Shown here in pieces: positions 17,048 through 25,928 of a stretch of 64,000 nucleotides of DNA. Positions within the stretch are counted from its first letter, which is position 1. Each line of letters opens with the position of its first letter. Made by a program: the position numbers and the translations under genes. Below the pieces are notes generated by a model. The model was not told the DNA's origin. It saw only the letters and a program-made list of their open reading frames with translations, and ran no database searches. This DNA is from Flavobacterium sp. 9AF (GTDB lineage: Bacteria > Bacteroidota > Bacteroidia > Flavobacteriales > Flavobacteriaceae): assembly GCF_902506265.1 (NCBI RefSeq), contig NZ_LR733561.1, positions 21,273 through 85,272 on the forward strand. Direction: 5' to 3'.

Positions 17048-18013
17048 TTAACAAGACCCTTTTTCGTTACCTAATTTAGAAGCGATAAAGCTAATTATAA
17101 AAATTTGCATCGCATGGAACAACATGAGAGGTAATAAAATAATACCTGTTGCTACATTAGAAGGAAAAAGAATTTTAGAAAAGACGGTTCCGTGTACCAA
17201 TGATTTTTTGGTGCCGCAAAATTGAGCGGTAATTTGATCTTCTGTAGTAAATTGAAGTTTTTTGGAAACAAAGCCTATTATTTGGTAAACAATAAAAAAA
17301 AGCAACACATCATATACGAAAACAGATAACAAATCTAATACACTGACAGTTGAAAATACCTTTTCTTCAAAAGATTCTGAAAAACTTTTATAAATGATGA
17401 GTAAAATAATCGATTTATCAAACAAGGTCAATTGTTTGTTGTATTGTGCTGCATATTTCCCTAAAAAACGTTGTAATAAGATTCCAAGGAATACAGGTAG
17501 CAAGATTTCAGTGCCTAATTTTATATAAATACTTCCCAAATCGAAAGCGACCTCATTTTGTTGTAAAAAAAGACCCATCCAAAGTGGTGTAATCAAAATA
17601 CCAATTAAACCTGAAATACTGGCATTAAAAATCGCTGCTGGAATGTTTCCGTTTGCTATAGAAACCATAACAACCGAAGAGGAAACAGTTGAAGGTAAGG
17701 CCGCTAAAAAAAGAAAAGCTAACCAGAGTGTTTCTTGTTCTTGAGAAACCAAAAAGGGTTTTGTTGCCAAGACTATTATTGGGAAAAGTAAAAAAGTGGA
17801 TAGTTGCACTAAAAGATGTAATTTCCAATTTTTGAGTCCGCTTTTAATTTTGTCTGGATGCAATTTTAATCCGTAAAAAAAGAATATTAAGGCTACTCCA
17901 ATACTTCCTATTAAAGATAAAGGAATCGGACTATTTTTGGATCCAAATTGTGGAAAAAAATAAGCCAATAGGACCGTTCCTAAAATGGCCAAAAGAAACT
18001 TATCAACTTTCAT
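17048..18013 (-). CDS. SBF-like (bile acid:sodium symporter family) membrane protein
   Basis: 321 aa with ten predicted transmembrane segments, matching the YfeH/SBF-like branch of the bile acid:sodium symporter superfamily. Segments such as [19 protein letters not shown] and [19 protein letters not shown] correspond to the two conserved crossover regions around the sodium sites. Substrate is unknown; members move organic anions. It follows the 118-aa conserved gene by 11 bases and is probably co-transcribed with it. Confidence 0.85.
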   Translation of the reverse strand: MKVDKFLLAILGTVLLAYFFPQFGSKNSPIPLSLIGSIGVALIFFFYGLKLHPDKIKSGLKNWKLHLLVQLSTFLLFPIIVLATKPFLVSQEQETLWLAFLFLAALPSTVSSSVVMVSIANGNIPAAIFNASISGLIGILITPLWMGLFLQQNEVAFDLGSIYIKLGTEILLPVFLGILLQRFLGKYAAQYNKQLTLFDKSIILLIIYKSFSESFEEKVFSTVSVLDLLSVFVYDVLLFFIVYQIIGFVSKKLQFTTEDQITAQFCGTKKSLVHGTVFSKILFPSNVATGIILLPLMLFHAMQIFIISFIASKLGNEKGSC

Positions 18014-18024
18014 ACTCCAACCAA

Positions 18025-18381
18025 CTAATCAATGAGTTCTTTTTCTAAAAAATAGTTTACAATCGCATCTTTCATTAACACGGTTTGTTCTCCAGCTTTT
18101 AAAGAAGGTAACTCTTCTTTTACTTTATAATGTGGCCAACCCTCATTATCAAAATATTCAAATTCGTAATATCCATAAGGTTCTAATAAACGACAAATGG
18201 CAATATGCATCAAATTGACCTTTTCGTCTTTTTTAAATTCTTGTTTGAATTTTCCTAATTCTTGTATCCCTATTAAATAGATGATGGATTCTAAATCGAG
18301 TTCATCTCCATCGGCAAATTTATCTGATATTATTTTAACGACGTTTTCCCAACGTGCTTTTAATTGTTCGTCTCTTGACAT
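18025..18381 (-). CDS. Conserved hypothetical protein (Bacteroidota)
   Basis: 118 aa, soluble and acidic, mostly helical, no signal peptide. Features such as SIIYLIGIQELGKF and GYYEFEYFDNEGWPHY are consistent with a widespread small Bacteroidota protein of unknown role. It lies 11 bases upstream of the SBF-like symporter gene and reads in the same direction. Confidence 0.65.
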   Translation of the reverse strand: MSRDEQLKARWENVVKIISDKFADGDELDLESIIYLIGIQELGKFKQEFKKDEKVNLMHIAICRLLEPYGYYEFEYFDNEGWPHYKVKEELPSLKAGEQTVLMKDAIVNYFLEKELID

Positions 18382-18390
18382 GATTCTAAG

Positions 18391-18418
18391 TTATAAGTTA
18401 TAAGTTATAAGTTGTAAG
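18391..18418. repeat. Heptamer tandem repeat (ttataag x4)
   Basis: Three exact ttataag units and one ttgtaag lie just upstream of the 118-aa gene start, in its likely promoter region. Such repeats can change copy number by slippage. Confidence 0.8.
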
Positions 18419-18517
18419 TAACTTGAACTGCTAACATAATTTTTTACAAAGATATAGCTGAAATTTGGTTTTAAATAATTTCTTGTATCTTTATTCTTTT
18501 ATCTATTTTCTTGAAAT

Positions 18518-19090
18518 ATGAATTTTATTGACATTGTATTTGCCGTTTTGTTATGTTATGCTTTGTACAAAGGAATTAAAAATGGGCTATTTGTAGAATT
18601 AGCTTCCTTGATTGCTTTAGTCGCTGGAATTTTTGTGGCAATCAAATTTTCCTATGTGCTAAAAAACATTTTAGAAACCAAGGTGAGTTGGGAACCCAAA
18701 TATATCGAAATAACCGCTTTTGCTTTAACCTTCCTACTCGTTGTGGTAGTTATTCATCTTTCTGCTAAATTATTGACTAAAATTGCTGATTTTGCTTATT
18801 TGGGTTGGATGAACAAATTAGCTGGTGGCTTCTTTAGTTGTTTAAAAACAATATTAGCATTGAGTATTTTAATTTTATTATTCGAAAAAGTAAACAGCAA
18901 CAATATATTGGTTAAACCAGAAACCTTAGATGAATCTATATTTTATTCTCCTACCAAAGAAATTGCTGCTTTTATATATCCAAAAGTGGAAGAATGGTAC
19001 ACTGATTTAAGCGAAAAGAAAAAAGGAAAAAGAGAAAAGGCTGAAAATAATGATGAAGAAAAAGAAACGACTGAAGTAGAACAACAGTAA
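18518..19090 (+). CDS. CvpA family membrane protein
   Basis: 190 aa. Four transmembrane segments fill residues about 1-130 (MNFIDIVFAVLLCYALYKGIKNGLFVEL is the family start), and the C-terminus is a charged lysine/glutamate tail (residues 165-190). CvpA proteins are needed for colicin V production in E. coli and affect envelope homeostasis elsewhere. It stands alone between divergent and convergent neighbours. Confidence 0.88.
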   Translation: MNFIDIVFAVLLCYALYKGIKNGLFVELASLIALVAGIFVAIKFSYVLKNILETKVSWEPKYIEITAFALTFLLVVVVIHLSAKLLTKIADFAYLGWMNKLAGGFFSCLKTILALSILILLFEKVNSNNILVKPETLDESIFYSPTKEIAAFIYPKVEEWYTDLSEKKKGKREKAENNDEEKETTEVEQQ

Positions 19091-19118
19091 TATTATTTAT
19101 TTACATAATTAGAATTCG

Positions 19119-20489
19119 TTAATCTCCTCCACAACCGCCACAACCGCCACCACAAGAACTTCCACAACTTGAACCACAACTACTACAACTAGTACCACAA
19201 CCAAAGGAAGAATTATTAGTGGAAGAATAGGTTTGAACAACAGGCATAAAAGTTGCAGACAATATGGCTGTTCCTAATAGAAAATAATTCCATTCCCATG
19301 TATCATGATGTGTTTTATTATTAGGGATTTTTTCCACTTTATAATATTTCGGTATAAGTTTTTGAGTAACAATTTTAGGTAATTTCATAAGAAAGGCAAC
19401 TGCTACTATCAAAAAAATTACATTCACAATTAATATGAATATTATTTCTTTGTCTCTAGATAAACCTATTAAAAGTCTTGTTAATCCGAAAGCACTAATT
19501 AGACTAAGAACTACTAAATTTAAAATATATAAATTAAAGAAAGTTTTAGATTGCTCAAAGACATAATTAATAGAATCTATCGCTTTAGCATTTTTAGAAA
19601 AAATTGGTTTTTGGAGTAGTATTGATAACAAATATTTATATTCCATAACATTAGTTTCAGAAAAACAATCTATTATTGATTGATAAATAGGATTATCGTC
19701 ATCAATATCTTTAGAAATTAATTTTATATTTTTTGATTCTACTGCAAGATTTCCGTTGATAATTAAGTGATTTACATATCCGTGAATTACTGATTTAAGT
19801 TGGCTGGTTTTCATATTTATCAATTCACTTGCAGAAAAATTATCTAAAAAATTTTTTGGAGCACAATGAATTAACTTAAATAGCTTTTCATGATTATAGA
19901 AACTCAAAGCAAATAAAGCACTTATAATCATTAAAATATAGCCAATAATAAAATGTGGATTTCCAATAGAAAGATAGATTTCATATAAAGAAAATCTAAA
20001 AACAAATACTAAGATGAGTATCATTGGAACACATAAAAATAGATAAAAAATAGTATTATGATTCGTTTTTTCAATTCCAAAGGACTCTACAAAAGAATTA
20101 TATTCCCAAAATAGTTTAGGCTGTTTACCAAAAACACTTTCATAAATCGCTGTCGTGTGTTTTTTTGCGGTTAGAAATTTATCTTTTTCTTCTTTGTTGT
20201 GTGTGGAAGGAATATGCTGAATTTTCTTTCCTAAAAGTGTGCAAAAATCGTTGTATGATTGTGTAAAAATTAGGTGTTGGTGCCAAACAACATCTACAAT
20301 TTCAGAAGGGGAAACCATTTGATTAGAAGTTGCCGCTAAATACATAAACTTCTTGTATTCTTCAATGGCTTTTTTAGTAAAATATTCCGTCCATTCGTTT
20401 TCATAAGCCAAACGAGTAGAAAACCCATATTCGGAAACAGGAAAATCAAAATCAAATTTTTCGATAGCTTCCCAAAGTTCTTTATTCAT
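19119..20489 (-). CDS. Glycine-rich-domain (GRDP-like) membrane protein with cysteine-rich tail
   Basis: 456 aa. The first 115 residues resemble the plant GRDP-type domain: EYKKFMYLA then VDVVWHQHLIFTQSYNDFC, with the characteristic WHxH. Four transmembrane helices follow, in two pairs (about 150-200 and 325-372) plus one near 400. The middle region is like the hydrophobic TIGR04222-type membrane proteins. The last 30 residues contain eleven Cys in Gly/Ser-rich repeats (GCGTSCSSCGSS onward, ending GGCGGCGGD). This tail could bind metal or form disulfides. Function is not known. Confidence 0.7.
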   Translation of the reverse strand: MNKELWEAIEKFDFDFPVSEYGFSTRLAYENEWTEYFTKKAIEEYKKFMYLAATSNQMVSPSEIVDVVWHQHLIFTQSYNDFCTLLGKKIQHIPSTHNKEEKDKFLTAKKHTTAIYESVFGKQPKLFWEYNSFVESFGIEKTNHNTIFYLFLCVPMILILVFVFRFSLYEIYLSIGNPHFIIGYILMIISALFALSFYNHEKLFKLIHCAPKNFLDNFSASELINMKTSQLKSVIHGYVNHLIINGNLAVESKNIKLISKDIDDDNPIYQSIIDCFSETNVMEYKYLLSILLQKPIFSKNAKAIDSINYVFEQSKTFFNLYILNLVVLSLISAFGLTRLLIGLSRDKEIIFILIVNVIFLIVAVAFLMKLPKIVTQKLIPKYYKVEKIPNNKTHHDTWEWNYFLLGTAILSATFMPVVQTYSSTNNSSFGCGTSCSSCGSSCGSSCGGGCGGCGGD

Positions 20490-20528
20490 GAAAAATAAAT
20501 TTCTATTTACTCAAAAATAGAAAAAAAA

Positions 20529-21293
20529 CTAATCTTTCAATTCTCTAATGGCCTCTTTTTTAATCCAGCCTTCCGATTTATCGGTAAGTTCAATTCGTTT
20601 CCAATTGTCTAAGGTTTCTTTTACGAATACTTTAGTACCTTCATGTAACATAAAAGCATTTTCAGCACTTGTTTTAGGCTCGGTTTTAACATTAACCAAT
20701 TCTTCAAAAACAATGGCAGGACGAATGGTTTTATTTTGTCTATTAAGTAAATAAGCAAATAATATACTACACAACATAAACCCTAAGAGAAAAAACATCC
20801 CTAAGAAAAAAATTCTCTTTATTAAGGTAGTTCCAGAAAAATAATAGCCAATAAAAAAAAGTAGAAAGGCAACCGATAAACTTACAGCTAACCAAGCCCA
20901 AACGGTAACACTCCATACAGAGATTGATTCATATAAAAAATTAGAAAATCCTACTCTTGGTGTTACTTTTATATCATCAATAGCCATTTTTTGAGCAAAA
21001 GTAAGATTGGTTTTTATGGTTTCGTCCTTTGGACTCAACAATAAAGCTTTTTCAAAATTATAAATTGAAGGAGCAATTTTTCCAAGTTTATAATAGCAGT
21101 TTCCTAGATTAAAATACACTTCTGCAGATTCTACTTTGTTTTGATAGAGGATAGCCTCATATTTGTCTATAGCTTCAGTATATTTTTCTTTTCTGTATAA
21201 ATCATTTGCAGCATCAAACAGTGCAGAGTTTGTATTTTGCGCAAATATTAAATTGGTAATAATTAAAAAAACGATATAAATTATTTTTTTCAT
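20529..21293 (-). CDS. batE: BatE: TPR and SH3 domain protein
   Basis: 254 aa. Signal peptide, then TPR repeats (AANDLYRKEKYTEAIDKYEA; VYFNLGNCYYKLGKIAPSIY), two membrane helices at about 130-185, and a C-terminal bacterial SH3 domain (NVKTEPKTSAENAF ... GWIKKEAI). This domain order is that of BatE in Bacteroides and Flavobacteria. Last gene of the Bat operon, 5 bases after batD. Confidence 0.85.
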   Translation of the reverse strand: MKKIIYIVFLIITNLIFAQNTNSALFDAANDLYRKEKYTEAIDKYEAILYQNKVESAEVYFNLGNCYYKLGKIAPSIYNFEKALLLSPKDETIKTNLTFAQKMAIDDIKVTPRVGFSNFLYESISVWSVTVWAWLAVSLSVAFLLFFIGYYFSGTTLIKRIFFLGMFFLLGFMLCSILFAYLLNRQNKTIRPAIVFEELVNVKTEPKTSAENAFMLHEGTKVFVKETLDNWKRIELTDKSEGWIKKEAIRELKD

Positions 21294-21298
21294 CTTTA

Positions 21299-23059
21299 TT
21301 ACAATTGTTTTTCAAGTTCAGAAATTAAGGTAACGGCTTTTTCAAAATCTTGTTGCATAGCTACTTCAGTAGCAGGAGCATATCTTGCAAACTCGCAATC
21401 GTTCATTAATTGAATGAATTGTGTTATTGTTTGATTTTGAGCTTGTTTATTTTCTAATATTTCTTGAATATTTTCCTTACTCATTTCAGAAGTTTCAATG
21501 TGTAATTTCGCTTTTAAGAAATTATGTAAAGCTCTTTCCATTGCCATATAGAATGGAATTTTATTACCCATTTGTTTTTTAGCTTCCGAAAGATATTTTT
21601 TAGCTAATTTATTATTTCTTCTGATTTTGTTTCCAAATTCGTCTGCATCAATCGCTTCTTTTTTCTTTCTTGCTAAAATAATTATAGGAATACATAAAAA
21701 TGGTGCTAAAAGTAATCCATAGAACAATTTAGTACCAAAGAATGTTTCTTGATATTTAGGAACAAAATCTGATTTAAGTTTTATGAATTGGAAAGAATTA
21801 TTTTTAACTACTTGCTGTTTATTGTTCACATCATTTGCCACTTCTTGTTTAGAAGGAGTAAAATTAGGATTGTCCAAGACGTTAATAGTAATTTCCTTAG
21901 ATGTTATTGTCTTATAGGATTTTGAATTTAAATCGAAATAAGTAAACTCAATTGGTTTTAAGGTGTATTTGCCTTTAAATTGAGGTATAATTGTATATTT
22001 ATCTGCTATTTTACCAGTCATTCCTGATAAAGGAGTAGTTACTTCTTCTTTATGTTCAGGATCAAACACTTCAAAAGCGCTTGGAAATTCAGTTTTGGGT
22101 AAAGTGAATAGTTTTAAATTTCCGGTTCCAGACACACTAATTTCCAAGTCTAGTGATTCCCCTGTTTTAAGTTCGTTTTTAGAAGGAATTACCTTGAAAT
22201 CAAATTTTCCTACAGCTCCACTAAAATTAAGTGGTTTTCCAGCTTCAGGAAGCGGTTTTACTTGGATGGTTTTTGCACCGGCAGAAATTGTTTTAGAGAC
22301 AGATTTATATTCTGGTTCTAAGAAAAAATTTCTTCTACCTGTGGGTACATCGATATCTAAATTAATGGCTAATGGTTCTAAAGGTTTAGCCCCTGTTTCT
22401 TGTGGATAAAGTATTACTTTCCTCCATACTACTAAAGCATAATCTTGTCCTTCATATCTTCCTTGTACAGCTTGTAGTTTATCTATATTAATTTGTTGGC
22501 TCCAAAAACCATTGTATTTTGGATTTTCGACTTCTTGTACATTTCTAACCTGAAATCTTGGATTAAAATACAATTTATACACTACTGTAACAGGTTCATT
22601 TAGATAGGGATTGCTATTAGAAACCTCAGCAACTAAATGCACTCCTTCTCCTACTTTATAGTCTGGATCATTTGGATCTTTTGGTAATTCTACGGCATCT
22701 GTAACAGTAATTTTTACAGGTTGGGTTTTATAAGTTTGACCTTCAAATTCAATTACACCTTGCTTAATAGTTAAGACCCCTTTTTGATTTGGTTGTAAGA
22801 CATAAGTATAGCTTCTACTAAACGATTTTACTCCATTTATCCAGGAAAAATTAGTGGATTGAAAAGGTCCGCCAATAATTCTAAAACCATCAAAATTAGG
22901 CGCTTGAAAGTTGTCACCATCTTCATTAATTGCAAAAGTAACCTGTACCTTTTCATTTAATCCAATAGTTGACTTACTCAGTTTGGTTTCAAATTTAATT
23001 TCTTGAGCCAAAAGAGTAATATTAATAAAAAGTAATAGTATAATAAAAACTCTTTTCAT
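21299..23059 (-). CDS. batD: BatD family protein
   Basis: 586 aa from the ATG at 23059, which gives a signal peptide (MKRVFIILLLFINITLLAQ) and a 1-base gap after batC. Residues about 20-440 are the beta-rich oxygen-tolerance (BatD) domain, which would lie in the periplasm. A membrane helix near 452-474 follows and the cytoplasmic tail is helical. Bat proteins in B. fragilis support growth under oxygen exposure; their biochemical activity is unknown. Confidence 0.9.
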   Translation of the reverse strand: MKRVFIILLLFINITLLAQEIKFETKLSKSTIGLNEKVQVTFAINEDGDNFQAPNFDGFRIIGGPFQSTNFSWINGVKSFSRSYTYVLQPNQKGVLTIKQGVIEFEGQTYKTQPVKITVTDAVELPKDPNDPDYKVGEGVHLVAEVSNSNPYLNEPVTVVYKLYFNPRFQVRNVQEVENPKYNGFWSQQINIDKLQAVQGRYEGQDYALVVWRKVILYPQETGAKPLEPLAINLDIDVPTGRRNFFLEPEYKSVSKTISAGAKTIQVKPLPEAGKPLNFSGAVGKFDFKVIPSKNELKTGESLDLEISVSGTGNLKLFTLPKTEFPSAFEVFDPEHKEEVTTPLSGMTGKIADKYTIIPQFKGKYTLKPIEFTYFDLNSKSYKTITSKEITINVLDNPNFTPSKQEVANDVNNKQQVVKNNSFQFIKLKSDFVPKYQETFFGTKLFYGLLLAPFLCIPIIILARKKKEAIDADEFGNKIRRNNKLAKKYLSEAKKQMGNKIPFYMAMERALHNFLKAKLHIETSEMSKENIQEILENKQAQNQTITQFIQLMNDCEFARYAPATEVAMQQDFEKAVTLISELEKQL

Positions 23060-23060
23060 T

Positions 23061-23873
23061 TTACCAATCTTTTTCATTTGTTGTTGGACTAGCTTTTACT
23101 TTTTTAGCGTTTAGTTTGTCTTGTATTTTCTTTTCTGCATTATTTACAGCATCTAATAAATTCTCTATTTGCTGTTTATTTACACCCGCTGGCTTAGGAT
23201 TTCCTTTGTCATCTTCTTTTTTATCGCCGTCTTGTTTATCTTTTTTATCATTTCCTTCTTTCTTTTTATCATCTTCATTTCCTTTATCGGAATCTTTTTT
23301 GTCTTTGTCCTGACCGTTATCTTGCTTATCTTTTTTGTCTTTTCCGTCTCCTTTATCTTCTTTTTTATCCTGATTTTTTTGATCTTGATTCTTATCTTTA
23401 TCCTTGTCTTTATCTTTATCTTTATTTTTATCGTCTTTAGGAGGATTTTCTTTTTGTTTTTTCTTTGCTAAAGCATAATTGTATCTTGTTTCATCATCGT
23501 TAGGATTATTACGCAATGCATTTTTATAGGCTTCTGCTGCTGCTGCATAATTTTTTTCAAGCATTAATGTATTTCCTAGGTTATGAAATGCCTTGTGTTT
23601 TTCTTCCTTAGACTTCGCATTCTCAATAGCATTTAAAAATTTATACTTTGCTTCGCTAGGTTGGCTTTGCCTGTAAATGCTATTTCCAAGGTTATAATTT
23701 GCTATACCTTTTTTTTCTTCATTTGTAAATTGAGAAATTCTAAAATCACTTTCTGCTTCAATGTAATTTTTAGCACCAAATAACTCCGTACCTTTATATA
23801 AATTCTTGTCTTTGTTTTGACTAAAAAGCAAAGAAGAAATACATAATGCTATCCCAATAATTATTCTTTGCAT
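23061..23873 (-). CDS. batC: BatC: TPR protein with Lys/Asp-rich tail
   Basis: 270 aa, start taken at 23873 (MQRIIIGIALCISSLLFSQ, a signal peptide); an alternative start 12 bases upstream would overlap batB. Two to three TPR units occupy residues about 20-140. Residues about 145-235 are extremely rich in Lys and Asp (repeated KDKDK). Such a tail is probably disordered and may bind partners through charge. It is flanked by 1-base gaps on both sides, so it is tightly coupled in the operon. Confidence 0.85.
   Translation of the reverse strand: MQRIIIGIALCISSLLFSQNKDKNLYKGTELFGAKNYIEAESDFRISQFTNEEKKGIANYNLGNSIYRQSQPSEAKYKFLNAIENAKSKEEKHKAFHNLGNTLMLEKNYAAAAEAYKNALRNNPNDDETRYNYALAKKKQKENPPKDDKNKDKDKDKDKDKNQDQKNQDKKEDKGDGKDKKDKQDNGQDKDKKDSDKGNEDDKKKEGNDKKDKQDGDKKEDDKGNPKPAGVNKQQIENLLDAVNNAEKKIQDKLNAKKVKASPTTNEKDW
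23208..23450 (-). repeat. Low-complexity Lys/Asp-coding tract in batC
   Basis: The coding strand is dominated by aaa/aag and gat/gac codons in a nearly two-codon alternation. It produces long false reading frames on the other strand. Confidence 0.85.
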
Positions 23874-23874
23874 A

Positions 23875-24912
23875 CTATCTTTCATTAAATAAGTTTAACT
23901 TTTGTAACCATGCTGTTTTTCTTTCTAAGAAAAAAATATCAAGTAATAATAGAAAAAAAGCCACTCCAATAAACCATTGATATTGTGTTTGATATTCGGC
24001 AATTTCTTGTGATTCAAATTCCGATTTTTCAATAGTATCTAATACTTGTTTTATTTGCTCTAATACTTGTTTTGTATTACTTCCTTCGATATAAACTGAT
24101 TTTGTATTTTGAGCAATATTTTGTAGTGTTTCAGGATTTAATTTGGTAACTACTACTTCTCCTTGATTGTCTTTTTTATATTCTGCAATTACACCATTAT
24201 CTCCTTTTATTGGAATTGGGCCGCCATTGATTGTTCCTACTCCTATCGTTGCAATTTTAATTCCTTTTTCTTTTGCAATTTCACTTGCTTCTTCTGCTCC
24301 GTCTCCGTGGTCTTCTCCATCTGAAACTAAAACAATTAGCTTATTTGTATCTACAGCATCAAAATAGGTTGTCGCTAAATTAATAGCATCATTTAATGCA
24401 GTACCTTGAGAAGAAACCATATTCGTATTCATGTTTTGCAAATACATTTTAGCAATACTGTAATCTGTAGTCATAGGAAGAACAGGATAAGCACTTCCAG
24501 CGTAACCTACAATTCCAATTCTATCATTTCCTAAACTATTAATTATTTGGTTTATCAATTGTTTTGATTTTTCCAAACGACTTGGCGCTACATCTTCTGC
24601 TAACATACTCTTTGAAATATCGAGAGCAAAAACAATATCAATACCTTGTCTTTTAACAGTTTCAATTTTTGTACCTATTTTTGGGTTAACCAAAGCTAAA
24701 ATTAATCCTGTTAATGCTAGCATAACGGTTATAAATTTTAATGTAGGTTTAAAAGAAGATTTTTCAGGGCTTAGTTTCTTGATCAACTCTAAATCTCCAA
24801 ATTCCTTTTGTTTTTTCTTCTTCCAATATAACTGAAATAAAAATATGAGTACCAATATGGGTAATATTAGTAACAAATACAATAATATTGGTTCTTCTAA
24901 TTTATGATACAT
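23875..24912 (-). CDS. batB: BatB: von Willebrand factor A domain membrane protein
   Basis: 345 aa. Two N-terminal membrane helices (about 8-26 and 58-76), then a VWA domain with an intact MIDAS motif, DISKSM, at about residue 97, and the TTDYS and VSDGEDHGD metal-site loops. A final helix lies near residue 320. The VWA face is in the periplasm or cytoplasm depending on the topology. With BatA it is the pair of VWA proteins typical of the MoxR/Bat operon. Confidence 0.92.
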   Translation of the reverse strand: MYHKLEEPILLYLLLILPILVLIFLFQLYWKKKKQKEFGDLELIKKLSPEKSSFKPTLKFITVMLALTGLILALVNPKIGTKIETVKRQGIDIVFALDISKSMLAEDVAPSRLEKSKQLINQIINSLGNDRIGIVGYAGSAYPVLPMTTDYSIAKMYLQNMNTNMVSSQGTALNDAINLATTYFDAVDTNKLIVLVSDGEDHGDGAEEASEIAKEKGIKIATIGVGTINGGPIPIKGDNGVIAEYKKDNQGEVVVTKLNPETLQNIAQNTKSVYIEGSNTKQVLEQIKQVLDTIEKSEFESQEIAEYQTQYQWFIGVAFFLLLLDIFFLERKTAWLQKLNLFNER

Positions 24913-24923
24913 TTTTTTATTTT

Positions 24924-25928
24924 TTAGACAAATCCTTTAAAAATAGTATTTCTCAAAGTAATTTCAATTAATACCAAAACAAAAGCTAACCAAACCAAAG
25001 GCTTAAATTTTTCATCATAATTGAAGTACTTCTTCTCTTCAATTTCTGTGGTTTCTAACTTATTGATTTCTTGGTAAATCTCTTCTAATTTCTTATTATT
25101 AGTAGCTCTAAAGTATTTTCCATCGGTAGTTTTAGCAATTTCTCTCATCAAATCTTCATCAATTTCTACTTTCATATTTCGAAATAAAAATTGCCCGTTT
25201 GAAGCTTTTGCATAGGGAAAAGGAGCCATTCCGTTAGTTCCTATTCCAATCGTATACACTTTAATACCATATTGTTCAGCAATATTAGCTGCCATTCTTG
25301 GGTCTATAGTTCCAGCATTATTAACACCATCTGTTAAAAGAATAATGATTCTACTTTTTGCTTTACTGTCTTTCAACCGATTAATTGCGGTAGCTAAACC
25401 CACTCCTATTCCTGTTCCATCCGCAATAATTGAATCATCATATTCTACTGTCTTGAGAGATTGTAAAACAACTGTTTTATCTGATGTTACAGGTGTTCTT
25501 GTATAACTTTCACCAGCATAAACCACCAGTCCAATTCTATCATTAACTCGATCATCTATAAATTTTGCAGCCACTCTTTTTAAAGCATCTAATCTGTTAG
25601 GCTTTAAATCCTTTGCTAACATACTTCCTGAAACGTCAATTGCCATGACAATATCAATTCCTTTTGTCGTTCTCGATTTTTGTGTTACATCTACACTTCT
25701 TGGCCTAGCTAAAGCTACTATAATACTACTTAAAGCTAACAATCTTAATACAAATAAAATGGGTTTTATTTTAGAAAGAGTTGTTTTACTATTTGAAAAT
25801 GGAGCCAGAGAACTCATTTTAAGAGTTGCTGTGCGTATTCTTCTTGTATATAAATACCATGCAATTGCAATAGGTATGAATAAAAACAACCAAAAGAATT
25901 CGGGATGTAAAAAAGTTACATTTTTCAT
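24924..25928 (-). CDS. batA: BatA: von Willebrand factor A domain membrane protein
   Basis: 334 aa. The architecture matches BatB: two N-terminal helices, a VWA domain with DVSGSM MIDAS (about residues 95-100), VTSDKT and LTDGVNNAG loops, and a C-terminal helix near 312-328. It overlaps the upstream 540-aa gene by 4 bases (ATGA). BatA and BatB are thought to be chaperone-like partners of the MoxR ATPase. Confidence 0.92.
   Translation of the reverse strand: MKNVTFLHPEFFWLFLFIPIAIAWYLYTRRIRTATLKMSSLAPFSNSKTTLSKIKPILFVLRLLALSSIIVALARPRSVDVTQKSRTTKGIDIVMAIDVSGSMLAKDLKPNRLDALKRVAAKFIDDRVNDRIGLVVYAGESYTRTPVTSDKTVVLQSLKTVEYDDSIIADGTGIGVGLATAINRLKDSKAKSRIIILLTDGVNNAGTIDPRMAANIAEQYGIKVYTIGIGTNGMAPFPYAKASNGQFLFRNMKVEIDEDLMREIAKTTDGKYFRATNNKKLEEIYQEINKLETTEIEEKKYFNYDEKFKPLVWLAFVLVLIEITLRNTIFKGFV

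Noticed and set aside
23116..23471. Long plus-strand reading frames rich in Phe, Ile and Ser opposite batC
   Set aside because: They are the mirror of the Lys/Asp tract in batC and have no promoter, start site or protein-like composition.
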